DNA from: Acidobacteriota bacterium
Lineage (GTDB): Bacteria > Acidobacteriota > Terriglobia > Terriglobales > Acidobacteriaceae
DNA: 64,000 bases
Assembly: GCA_013289765.1 (NCBI GenBank)
Contig: JABCZI010000005.1
Span: forward strand, 1-64,000
Direction: 5' to 3'
The translations under genes were made by a program, and so were the position numbers. A model generated the notes under the pieces. That model did no database searches. It was not told the DNA's origin and saw only the letters and a program-made list of their open reading frames with translations. This document shows positions 43,766-52,161 of this stretch, piece by piece (the first letter of the stretch is position 1; each line of letters opens with the position of its first letter).

Positions 43766-44626
43766 ATGCGCGAAGCTACGAAGGATACTAAGGTGCAAGA
43801 AGGGATGGCCGAGTCGAAGAAGCCGTGCGCAATGAGCGAGAGCGCTTTGTCGTGGACGCTCACTGATGGCGTAATCGAGCTGGCTTTGCATCGCGCGCCG
43901 TGCAACGAATTGGGATCGGTATCGCTTGAGGAATTGGAGAAATTCGCGACGGCTTTGCAGTTGATGCAGAGCGACGCGCATGCGCTCATCATTTATAGCG
44001 ACTTGAAGACCGGGTTTTGCGCGGGCGCGGATTTGCGGGAACTATATCAGCGGTCGCAAGCGATGGAAAAACTTGCGGCGGCGAAGGGCGTTCGGGATTT
44101 TCTGGAGCGAATCCATCGCGTTTTGAATCTGATTGACGCGGCTCCTCTGACAACGATTGCGGCGGTGCACGGAGTGACGTTTGGTGGAGGATTCGAGCTG
44201 GCCCTGGCCTGCGATTTGATCATCGCCGACAAGCTGGCGCGGTTTTGTTTCCCGGAGCTGAGGCTGGGATTGATTCCCGGCTTCGGCGGAATTCCGCGGC
44301 TGAAACGCGATTTGGGGAATGCAATAGTCCGGGATTTATTGCTGACGGGGCGCAGCATCAACGCTACCAAGGCGCAACAGATCGGATTGGTAAGCCAGGT
44401 GGTGGGTGAAGGCGAGGCGCTGCGGGCTGCGCGGGGAACGGCGGCGCAGCTTCGGAAGTTTGATCGCGCGACGGCCGCGGCGGCGAAAAAGTTTATCAAG
44501 CCGATTCCGCATGAGGAGTTACGACAGGAAATCGATATGTTTTGCGAGCTGTTTGCCCGTCCGGCTGTGGAAGCGGGGTTGCGGAAGTTTGTGGAGAGTA
44601 CGGATGCGCAGCCTTACTTGCCGTAG
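43766..44626 (+). CDS. Enoyl-CoA hydratase/isomerase family protein
   Basis: 286 aa, 10 bp after the ligase gene. The crotonase fold is clear: [16 protein letters not shown] (oxyanion loop), [54 protein letters not shown], and [13 protein letters not shown]. One expected catalytic Glu is at [10 protein letters not shown] (present). The first about 30 residues are not conserved, so a later start is possible. It may hydrate or isomerise an enoyl intermediate in the cluster's chain modification. Confidence 0.88.
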   Translation: [286 protein letters not shown]

Positions 44627-44664
44627 GCAGCTTGTACCAAGTACCCAGTACCTGGAAACAAAAG

Positions 44665-44705
44665 CAGGTTCCTCACCGGGCTTTCGCCCGGTTCGGAATG
44701 ACGAG
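44665..44705. repeat. Palindromic repeat inside the lipid-like cluster
   Basis: The hairpin accgggc (44675-44681) / gcccggt (44686-44692), followed by tcggaatgac, matches the one at 862-893 over about 40 bases and the one at 56503-56540 in the core. It occupies the 95 bp gap between the hydratase and the ACP gene. Confidence 0.8.
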
Positions 44706-44721
44706 AACTTTGGTGGGGATA

Positions 44722-44964
44722 ATGCCGACTGCAGAACAGACGCTTGAAGAAATATTGACTCTCGCAGCGGCGCACTTCAAGGTGCCACGGGAGAAGTTGC
44801 GTCCGGATGACGACTTCTTCAAGACGCTGGGGATTGACAGCTTGCAGACTCTCGATCTGCTGACGAAATTGGAAAATCATTTTCATGTGGAGCTTCCGGA
44901 TTACGAACTGCAGGGAGTGTCAGACTTTCGAACGCTGGCGGGGAAGATTCAGGCACGGCTTTAG
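44722..44964 (+). CDS. Acyl carrier protein
   Basis: 80 aa from the ATG at 44722 with ggtgggg upstream. The helix II motif LGIDSLQTLDLLTKLENHFHVELP carries the Ser of DSL that receives 4'-phosphopantetheine. It is a dedicated ACP beside two AMP-forming ligases and reductases, not the housekeeping fab ACP, as no fab genes are near. It should carry the cluster's acyl intermediate. Confidence 0.93.
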   Translation: MPTAEQTLEEILTLAAAHFKVPREKLRPDDDFFKTLGIDSLQTLDLLTKLENHFHVELPDYELQGVSDFRTLAGKIQARL

Positions 44965-44983
44965 AATCGAAATCATCCTTTAA

Positions 44984-46693
44984 ATGCTCGATCTCCAAAA
45001 ATATAGCTGCCTCGGCGCGGCATTGCGCGACGCTCTGGAGCGTTTCGGCAGCGAAACCTGCCTGATTGAAGCGGACCGCGACCGGGAAAAGACTCGGCTC
45101 ACGTATTCCGATTTCAAAGAAATCAGCATGCCACTGGCGCGCGCGCTGGAGGATGCCGAGTTCGATGCCGGAGATCGCGCCGCGATCCTGATGACGAATC
45201 AGTCGAAGTGGCTGCTTTCTGCCTATGCGGTTTTCTACAGCGGTGGGGTGCTGGTCCCTCTGGATTACAAGCTGACCGCGGACGAGCAGTTGCAGCTTCT
45301 CGAACATTCCAAGGCCAAGGTGTTGGTGGTGGAGTATTACCTTTGGCGGGCGATCACACGATCGCCGGAGTTTCAAAATATAAAAACGAAGCTGGTGCTG
45401 GTTACGGAGGCTCCGCTAGGGGCGGAGTTGGCCGGAGGATTCCGTTGGGAAGATTTCAAACGCAAAGGCACTCCGGATTTTATGATGCGGCAGCGCGACG
45501 ATGTGGCTTGCATCGTGTATTCGTCGGGCACGGGCGGGCGTCCCAAGGGCTGCGTTTTGACGCATGAAAATTATCTGGAACAGTGCCGGGCGTTGACGGC
45601 GTGGTATCCATTCTGGCCCGGGGTGCGGTATTTGAGCATTCTGCCGACCAATCATGCGATTGATTTCATGGTGGGATTCATCGGTCCGTTTATATGCGGA
45701 GCGTGCGTGGTACATTTGCGGACTTTGCGCCCGGAATTCGTACGGGATGCGTTTGTTCGCTACCGGATCACTTATGTGGCGCTGGTACCGATGATCGTGA
45801 AGAATCTGGAACGCGGGGTGCGGGCGAAGTTCGACGAACTACCGTCGTGGAAGCGGGCGATTCTGAATCGCATGATCGGGCTCAACAAAATGCTGACGCG
45901 CAACAAGGCGCGGCCAAAGCTGAGCCGCATGCTGCTGCCCCAGGTGCATCGCGGGTTCGGCGGGGAGTTGCTTGCGCTTATCACCGGTGGGGCTTTTATG
46001 GAACCGGCGACGATGCAGTTCTTCTACGATCTCGGCGTCCCAGTGGTGAACGGTTACGGATTGACCGAGGCGGGCACGGCGCTGACTCTGAACGATCTGA
46101 AACCGTTCCGCGCCGACACAGTGGGCAAGCCGCTCCCGGGAGTGGAGTTGCGAGTGTTGAGCCCGAACGAGGAAGGGATTGGAGAGATTGCGGCGCGGAG
46201 CAAGACTGTGATGTCGCATTATCTTGATGATCCTGAATTGACCCTGGAAACAATTGTCGACGGCTGGCTATTGACGGGCGATCTGGGCCGGTTTGACAGC
46301 AGTGGCCATCTCCAGCTTTTCGGTCGGAAGAAGAACATGATCGTCACCGAGGGCGGGAAGAATATTTATCCCGAGGATATTGAAGCGGTGTTTGACGGGC
46401 TGCCAGTGAAAGAGTTTTGCGTGTTTGCGGCGAATTATGTGTGGCCGCAAAAAGAACTCGGGCGGGAGATGCTGGTGATGGCGCTGCGGTTGGAACAGAA
46501 TCAGCGTTTCGACAGTAAGCTGCTGGAAGAGATGGGAGCGCGCAACCGGCGTTTGGCGGATTTTAAACGGGTGGGCGGATATGTAATTTGGGAAAAGGAT
46601 TTTCCGCGGACGGCGTCGATGAAGATCAAGCGGCAGGCGCTGGCGGAGGAACTTCGAAAGACGGTGGAGCGTACTGGGGTGGTGAAGTTGTGA
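44984..46693 (+). CDS. AMP-forming acyl ligase (second)
   Basis: 569 aa, 19 bp after the ACP gene. Motifs: [19 protein letters not shown] (P-loop), [52 protein letters not shown] and [12 protein letters not shown] (catalytic Lys). It lacks a PCP domain, so loading would use the neighbouring ACP. It resembles fatty-acyl-AMP/long-chain acyl-CoA ligases more than NRPS adenylation domains. Two ligases in one cluster suggest two acyl substrates or an acyl transfer between carriers. Confidence 0.92.
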   Translation: MLDLQKYSCLGAALRDALERFGSETCLIEADRDREKTRLTYSDFKEISMPLARALEDAEFDAGDRAAILMTNQSKWLLSAYAVFYSGGVLVPLDYKLTADEQLQLLEHSKAKVLVVEYYLWRAITRSPEFQNIKTKLVLVTEAPLGAELAGGFRWEDFKRKGTPDFMMRQRDDVACIVYSSGTGGRPKGCVLTHENYLEQCRALTAWYPFWPGVRYLSILPTNHAIDFMVGFIGPFICGACVVHLRTLRPEFVRDAFVRYRITYVALVPMIVKNLERGVRAKFDELPSWKRAILNRMIGLNKMLTRNKARPKLSRMLLPQVHRGFGGELLALITGGAFMEPATMQFFYDLGVPVVNGYGLTEAGTALTLNDLKPFRADTVGKPLPGVELRVLSPNEEGIGEIAARSKTVMSHYLDDPELTLETIVDGWLLTGDLGRFDSSGHLQLFGRKKNMIVTEGGKNIYPEDIEAVFDGLPVKEFCVFAANYVWPQKELGREMLVMALRLEQNQRFDSKLLEEMGARNRRLADFKRVGGYVIWEKDFPRTASMKIKRQALAEELRKTVERTGVVKL

Positions 46694-46799
46694 GATTGGC
46701 TGACAGCGGCAAGAAAGAACTGTCGGGGAGTTCGCGGGGAATTACCGCGAAGAATGCGGAGAAAGAGTTGCGATCTAAGTTGCGGGTCGCTGGAAGCGC

Positions 46800-47702
46800 G
46801 TGAGCCAATCTTATTTAGCCATCGTGAATCCTGCGGCCGGCGGCGGGCGCGGGCGCAAAATGCTGACTGCGGCATTAGAACGCCTGCGAGCGGCCGGAGT
46901 TCCGGTGGACGCGGCCGAAACGAAACAGGCTGGAGACGCTACGCGGATTGCGCGCGAGGCGTATGCGCACGGCCAAACAAAATTTATTGCGGTGGGCGGA
47001 GACGGAACCTCCTATGAGGTTGTGAATGGGTTGTTTCCGGAGGCGAGTGCAGGTGAGCGGCCGACGTTGGGATTTTTGCCGCTGGGCACAGGGAATTCTT
47101 TTCTACGCGATTTCAGCGACCGCGGGATTGAGCATGCCATTGAATCGCTGATCGCGGGACGAACGCGCTCTTGCGATGTGCTGCGCCTGCGGCACCGCGG
47201 CGGTGCGATCCACTATATCAATCTGTTGAGCGTAGGTTTTCCAGCGGACGTAGCCACCACACGGGCGCGGCGATTCAGCGGCCACGGAGAGCTGGGATAC
47301 ATCATTTCGATTTTCCTGGGACTGGCGCGGCTGCGGAGGAGGGCGTTTCCCGTGCGCGTGGATCAGGTAACGGAATTCGACCGGCGACGCTGTTTATTTC
47401 TTACGTTCAACAACAGCAAGTTTACCGGCGGAACGATGATGATCGCTCCGCAGGCTGAAATTAATAGCGGGTTGGTTGAATATGTTCGCTGGGGCGCCAT
47501 CGGCCGGTTGGGGCTGATCCGAAACTTGCCAAAGCTTTACGATGGCTCGCACGTTGAGCATCCGCTGGCTGAACGAAAAGCGGTGAAGCGGGTGGAATTC
47601 GATTTGGACGCGCCCGTGGCTGTGATGGTAGATGGCGAAGTGTTGACCCTGCATTGCGAAGAACTCGATGTGCTGCCCGGGGCGCTGAACGTAGTGGCTT
47701 GA
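46800..47702 (+). CDS. Diacylglycerol/lipid kinase-like protein (DAGK_cat)
   Basis: 300 aa from a GTG. The DAGK catalytic motif is AVGGDGTSYEVVNGLF (GGDGT), with LGFLPLGTGNSFLRDF and the metal-side acidic IHYINLLSVGFPADVA; the C-terminal YVRWGAIGRLGLIRNLPKLYDG and a VDGEVL end match YegS/BmrU-like kinases. It would phosphorylate a lipid head or fatty alcohol. It follows the second ligase by about 110 bp, and probably belongs to the cluster. Confidence 0.9.
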   Translation: MSQSYLAIVNPAAGGGRGRKMLTAALERLRAAGVPVDAAETKQAGDATRIAREAYAHGQTKFIAVGGDGTSYEVVNGLFPEASAGERPTLGFLPLGTGNSFLRDFSDRGIEHAIESLIAGRTRSCDVLRLRHRGGAIHYINLLSVGFPADVATTRARRFSGHGELGYIISIFLGLARLRRRAFPVRVDQVTEFDRRRCLFLTFNNSKFTGGTMMIAPQAEINSGLVEYVRWGAIGRLGLIRNLPKLYDGSHVEHPLAERKAVKRVEFDLDAPVAVMVDGEVLTLHCEELDVLPGALNVVA

Positions 47703-47741
47703 TCGCGTGATATAAGAATTGATCATGCGGGAAAGGGAATC

Positions 47742-48167
47742 ATGTCTGAAGCGCGTCGAAAGCGGCAACTAGAGCGCGAGGGAGAGCCGGAGGCGAAATC
47801 GCCATCGCGGAAACGCCTGATCTGGGCCGGAATTCTTGCGACTGTTCTCGTCGCCTACGTCGGGTTCTGGTACTACAGCAATCACCGCTATGATGGATTT
47901 GCCAAGTGCCTCGCATCCAAGCAAGCGAAGATGTATGGCCTGTATTGGTGTCCGCATTGTGCCGACCAGAAGGCAATGTTTGGGAAAGCTTTTCAGTACG
48001 TTCCATACGTGGAGTGCGCGATCAAGGACTCGCATGAACTCGCGCCGGCATGCTCGGCGGCCGGAGTGAAGTTATTTCCGAGCTGGCAGTTTGGGACGAA
48101 CAAGCCGGTCGAGGGTGTCTTTCAATTCCAGGAACTGAGCGATAAGACTGGGTGCAGTTTGCCGTGA
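47742..48167 (+). CDS. Membrane-anchored thioredoxin-like protein
   Basis: 141 aa. After a basic, cytoplasmic-looking N-terminus comes one membrane helix (RLIWAGILATVLVAYVGFWYY, about 25-46), then a thioredoxin-like segment with the redox pair in LYWCPHCADQKAMFG (WCPHC) and KLFPSWQFG (the cis-Pro loop). The sequence is shorter than a full thioredoxin. It likely faces the periplasm and exchanges disulfides with the VKOR protein encoded in the next, overlapping gene. Confidence 0.88.
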   Translation: MSEARRKRQLEREGEPEAKSPSRKRLIWAGILATVLVAYVGFWYYSNHRYDGFAKCLASKQAKMYGLYWCPHCADQKAMFGKAFQYVPYVECAIKDSHELAPACSAAGVKLFPSWQFGTNKPVEGVFQFQELSDKTGCSLP

Positions 48168-48646
48168 GTATAAGCGAGAGTCATCCGGCGGACGCGGGCG
48201 CGCATTTCGCAAAAACCAATCGTGGGCTGTTTCTGGCGATTGCGGTTCTGGCAGTGGCTGGCATCGTCGTGTCGGCGGTTTCGCTGCAACGGCACTACGC
48301 GAAGTCAGCCTCGGCCTTCTGCGATATAGGGGAGAAGTTTAATTGCGATATCGTGAATCGCAGTGAGTATTCCAGTGTGATGGGAATTCCGGTGGCGGGG
48401 ATTGGGGTCGCCGGATACGGAGTGTTGTTGATACTGGCTACGCTTTACCGGGCGCGGCCGGAGACTCCAACGTGGCTGGTGGCGGCGGCTATCGCGGGAT
48501 TGAGTTTCGCCCTTTATCTGACGTATGTCGAAGGATATGTGTTGAGAACCTGGTGCATTCTGTGTTTGAGTTCGCTGGGGATGATTGCAGGGATTACAGT
48601 GTTAGCAGGAGTTGTAAAGTTAAAAGCGGTGAGCCTCAGGAGCTAA
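48164..48646 (+). CDS. VKOR-family membrane disulfide oxidoreductase
   Basis: 160 aa if started at the GTG at 48164 (GTGA overlap with the thioredoxin-like gene); a GTG at 48152 is also possible. Four membrane segments are seen. Cysteine pairs are in SAFCDIGEKFNCDIVNRSEYS (loop pair) and TWCILCLSS (CxxC at the quinone site). Bacterial VKOR homologues replace DsbB, oxidising a Trx/DsbA-like partner and passing electrons to quinone, here menaquinone, as mqnE suggests. Many VKORs are fused to thioredoxin; here the partner is a separate, coupled gene. Confidence 0.9.
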   Translation: MSISESHPADAGAHFAKTNRGLFLAIAVLAVAGIVVSAVSLQRHYAKSASAFCDIGEKFNCDIVNRSEYSSVMGIPVAGIGVAGYGVLLILATLYRARPETPTWLVAAAIAGLSFALYLTYVEGYVLRTWCILCLSSLGMIAGITVLAGVVKLKAVSLRS

Positions 48647-48731
48647 AGCCCGAACATAGAAGAAATTATCGGCGCGGTGAAGCCGTGCCCTTTCAAAACT
48701 GCCGCGAACTCTGCCGGCGCTGAATCTTTGG

Positions 48732-49583
48732 ATGGGGAAAATCCACAAATTACAAAATAATGTCGTGGGCTCGTCCAGTGTGATCCGCGCGGGCGGGGCG
48801 GTAGGCGATCTGCGTCTGCACGAATTTCACAGCCGCGTTTTTCGCAACACACGTTTCTTACGAGTTTGGCTGCCGCCGGGTTATGAAGATGCGGAGAATT
48901 CACAGCGATATTATCCGGTGTTGTATTTGAATGACGGCCAGAATCTGTTTGAAGCGGCGGTATCTTTTGGCGGAGTCGAGTGGCAGGTGGATGAAACGGC
49001 GGAGCGGCTGATCCGCGAAGGCGCGGTGCCGCCGATGATTGTGGTTGGGCTGGACAACGCGGGCAAGGACCGGCTGCGAGAGTATATGCCGCACCGGTCA
49101 ATGAATCCGGTGATCCTGCGTGCGCAAGGGCGGCGTTATCCGGATTTTCTGATGAAGGAAGTGATGCCGTTTATTGAGCAAACATACCGTGTCGCTACCA
49201 GTCCGGAGAATACTGGATTGGGCGGATCGTCGCTGGGAGCGCTGATTGCGCTGTACACCGTGATGGCGCGGCCGGGAGTGTTTGGGCGGTTGTTGCTGGA
49301 AAGTCCGTCGCTGTGGGCTTCGAACCGGCAGGCGATCAAGGATAGTCGCACGATAAGAATTTGGCCGGAAAGGATTTATCTCGGTGTCGGCACCGCCGAG
49401 GCAGGAAGCCCGGAACGTGACCGGACGGTGGTGGACGACGTGCGAGAACTGGCGGCCATTTTGCGGCGTGCTGTATTAAGTGAGAACAGGTTGCGGTTGG
49501 TAATTCAGGACGGAGCGGGACACAGCGAATCGGCGTGGGCGGAGCGATTTCCTGAGGCACTGCGATTTTTGTTCGGGTCTTGA
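48732..49583 (+). CDS. Esterase (PF00756-type alpha/beta hydrolase)
   Basis: 283 aa. The pattern is of the esterase D/Fes-like family: FRNTRFLRVWLPPGYEDAENSQRYYPVLYLNDGQNLFE, MIVVGLDNAGKDR, the nucleophile elbow GLGGSSLGALIALYTVM (Ser in GGSSLG), and the catalytic His in QDGAGHSESAWAERFPEAL. No signal peptide is evident, so it is probably cytoplasmic. Some relatives hydrolyse siderophore or sugar esters; the substrate is not clear here. It is 85 bp after the VKOR gene, with a palindromic repeat between. Confidence 0.88.
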   Translation: MGKIHKLQNNVVGSSSVIRAGGAVGDLRLHEFHSRVFRNTRFLRVWLPPGYEDAENSQRYYPVLYLNDGQNLFEAAVSFGGVEWQVDETAERLIREGAVPPMIVVGLDNAGKDRLREYMPHRSMNPVILRAQGRRYPDFLMKEVMPFIEQTYRVATSPENTGLGGSSLGALIALYTVMARPGVFGRLLLESPSLWASNRQAIKDSRTIRIWPERIYLGVGTAEAGSPERDRTVVDDVRELAAILRRAVLSENRLRLVIQDGAGHSESAWAERFPEALRFLFGS

Positions 49584-49589
49584 GTTGAA

Positions 49590-50810
49590 TTATTCAGTAT
49601 TCGGAACCAAGTGAGATCTTCTATCCAGGTTCCATAGCTCATACAAAAGAGCGGCCATCACTGGAACGGAAAGCTGGAGGTGCGTCCAGCGCGCGAGCGG
49701 GCCGACGAGAGGGAGTACGAAGGCAAGGTAGAGGAGAAGCTTGAAGCCGGTTCCAGCGGGGTCTCTGGACTCAGAGACGATCCAGTTGGAGATCAACAAG
49801 AAGGCAGGAGCGAGGATCACGAGATCATAAACGGTGAGATGTGGCGCGAGCAGAATGGTTGCGAGCAGCAGCGCTGAGTAGCGCAACGGTAGAGGGCTGC
49901 GGCTCCGCCAGCAAGTGACAGTCAAGACGGATATTAGAAATGCGGTGATGACATACAGCACGAGCGAGATCAAAGGCCAGGGGATGAGCATGGTCCAGAA
50001 TGTGCGCAGACAGTGGGTTTGGTAGAGGCGAGGCTCCAGGAGCGGTAGCAGATGGGGGACGTTTCGCAGGATACGGATCCAGTCGCGTACCGCGCCCACA
50101 CCATAGTAAAGCCAGGCTGCGGTTAACTGTGCCAGGGCCGAGAGGATCGCGCCGAGGATAATCCTCCAACGAAATGTAATTACGAAGACGATTGCGGCGG
50201 CGATGGCTAGTTGAGGTTTGAAGATGAGGCATCCGAGTGCCAGGCCGGCAAGGAATTCGTGTTGCGCGCGCAAAGCGAAGTAAGCAGCGGTGAAACATGC
50301 GAGCGCCAGTGCGGATGTTTGTCCCCAGGCAACGAGGTGCCAGAATGCGGGAAAGGCCAGGGCGAGAATCGCTGTGGTGAGTTTATGGCTTTGAAGACTT
50401 GGACACGCACGAAAAATGGCGTAGCAGCACAGCAAGTAAGTTAGCGAACTGAGGGTGAGCCAGAGCGCCAGCGCGGATGGGTAAGACATTCGCGCAAAGG
50501 GCGCGAAGAAAAGTGAAACCTGCGGTGGATATAGCGGGAGGTAAACAATGCCCGCCGCCGCGGGCACGCGCTGGGCCGCGAGTGCGGCTTGCACTCGCAT
50601 GCTGTAGAGATCGGCTCCGCGATGAGCAAGGGCGAGTGAGCCCAGAGTATAGAAATGAAGAAAGTCAGTCCCTTTGAGGTTGCCGGCGCGGTCGAGCAGG
50701 CCGGGCGTGGTCATATTCCAGAGGTAGACGGACCAAAGGCAGAGCGCCAGGATGGAGCCGTGGGCGCGCAGGCGCCGCGCGGTGAGCCGGGAGATAGCAG
50801 ATGCCAACAT
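49590..50810 (-). CDS. Membrane glycosyltransferase, GT87/DUF2029 type
   Basis: 406 aa with about 10 membrane segments. Family marks: GTDFLHFYTLGSLALAHRGADLY (acidic catalytic residue in the first loop), YLPLYPPQVSLFFAPFARMSYPSALALW, and LIFKPQLAIAAAIVFV. GT87 enzymes transfer mannose or similar from polyprenyl-phosphate sugar. It is convergent with the esterase gene and divergent from the next gene; both share the 68 bp upstream gap. Confidence 0.85.
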   Translation of the reverse strand: MLASAISRLTARRLRAHGSILALCLWSVYLWNMTTPGLLDRAGNLKGTDFLHFYTLGSLALAHRGADLYSMRVQAALAAQRVPAAAGIVYLPLYPPQVSLFFAPFARMSYPSALALWLTLSSLTYLLCCYAIFRACPSLQSHKLTTAILALAFPAFWHLVAWGQTSALALACFTAAYFALRAQHEFLAGLALGCLIFKPQLAIAAAIVFVITFRWRIILGAILSALAQLTAAWLYYGVGAVRDWIRILRNVPHLLPLLEPRLYQTHCLRTFWTMLIPWPLISLVLYVITAFLISVLTVTCWRSRSPLPLRYSALLLATILLAPHLTVYDLVILAPAFLLISNWIVSESRDPAGTGFKLLLYLAFVLPLVGPLARWTHLQLSVPVMAALLYELWNLDRRSHLVPNTE

Positions 50811-50877
50811 AAGATCAGCCTATAATAATGGCGTTTTGGAATGGATAGCTAAGGGCCTAAGTTTCTGGTAGTCAGCT

Positions 50878-52161
50878 ATGAGCCAAAGACAGTCCGATAC
50901 ACTCAGCCAGGGAGCGAGGTCTTGGCAGTGGATGCGGCGGCCGGGGTGGATCGTGCTGATTGCCGTCGTGTTGCGCATCGCGGTAGCGGGAGTACTTGTC
51001 GCGCATAACCAATTGTCATGGGGGGTGAATGAGCCGGCGGGAATCGCAGAGTCGATTGTTCATGGACGTGGATTTTCGTCCGCGTTTCACGATTCGAAGG
51101 GACCGACGGCATGGCTGGCTCCTGCATATCCAGTATTGCTAGCCTGTATCTTTCGTTTCTTCGGAGTTAAAACCGCAGCTTCCGCGGTTGTGGCCATTCT
51201 ACTCAATGTGGTTTTCTCGTCCCTGACGGCGGCAGTGTTAGTTCAGTTGGGAAAGGAACAGTTTGGTGAAACCGCAGGCATCGTTGCGGGGTGGGCGTGG
51301 GCCGTCATGCCTCCGCTGCTATTTATGCCGTGGCTGCTCTGGGAGACATGCTTTTCTGGATTGGTTATGACGTTCGGATTCATGGCTACTTTGCGACTCA
51401 GTAGTTCTTCCAAACCGCGAGAGTGGGCATGGTGTGGCGCGATTTGGAGCTTCGCCGCTTGGCTAAATCCCGCGCTTCTCGCCCCACTCGCGGCGCTGAC
51501 GATCGACGCGGCCGCACATAGCAGGCGATTGAAGGGCCCAGCTTTGATGATCTTCGTATGTCTCCTGGGCATATCGCCATGGACGGCACGGAACTACCGG
51601 GCCTTTGGACGAATTGTGCCGATCCGCAGTAATTTTTGGCCGGAGGCCTATTTCGGAAACATCGATTTTTCTTTACATCCGACCGGAGATACCATGCTCT
51701 ACCAGCGGGAAGGAGAGATTTCGTTCGAAGACGATTTGAGGATACGCACGATTCAGTTTGTGCGTTCAAATCCAGGTGCGTTTGCGCGACTTGCCGGGGA
51801 ACGAGTGGTCGCGTTCTGGAGGCAGCCGTCGCAGCAGCATTCATATCCGCTTGCGTTATTTCTGATGGCTATTGCAGGAATTTTCCAAGCTTGGACTAAA
51901 AAAAAGCGCTGGGTCGCATTTGCATCGGTGCTGGTGCTATATCCTGTGGTCTATTACGTCACCAATACATTCGCTCGTTATCGCCACCCGATTGAGCCGC
52001 TGATGTATGCCCTGGCTAGCTATCTAGTTTGTGAGTTACTTGCCGCAATCGCAAAACGCAGTGGGCGCAGAAGTATGTTTCAAAATGGGTCCCTCACCGA
52101 GGATACGGCACCGGCCGCGGCGTGTGATTATCCACGTCGAGCAGCCAACTTTGCCGATTAG
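50878..52161 (+). CDS. Polytopic membrane glycosyltransferase-like protein
   Basis: 427 aa. Hydrophobic segments lie near 24-42, 85-105, 110-140, 145-170, 180-215, 225-245, 330-350, 355-380 and 390-405. The first loop contains GVNEPAGIAESIVHGRGFSSAFHDS, similar to ArnT/GT39-type proteins whose catalytic Asp/Glu lies there, and LAPAYPVLLACIFRFFG also fits. FARYRHPIEPLMYALASYLV near the end resembles O-mannosyltransferase-like proteins. Substrate is unknown. Its 3' end overlaps that of the next gene by 68 bp. Confidence 0.75.
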   Translation: MSQRQSDTLSQGARSWQWMRRPGWIVLIAVVLRIAVAGVLVAHNQLSWGVNEPAGIAESIVHGRGFSSAFHDSKGPTAWLAPAYPVLLACIFRFFGVKTAASAVVAILLNVVFSSLTAAVLVQLGKEQFGETAGIVAGWAWAVMPPLLFMPWLLWETCFSGLVMTFGFMATLRLSSSSKPREWAWCGAIWSFAAWLNPALLAPLAALTIDAAAHSRRLKGPALMIFVCLLGISPWTARNYRAFGRIVPIRSNFWPEAYFGNIDFSLHPTGDTMLYQREGEISFEDDLRIRTIQFVRSNPGAFARLAGERVVAFWRQPSQQHSYPLALFLMAIAGIFQAWTKKKRWVAFASVLVLYPVVYYVTNTFARYRHPIEPLMYALASYLVCELLAAIAKRSGRRSMFQNGSLTEDTAPAAACDYPRRAANFAD

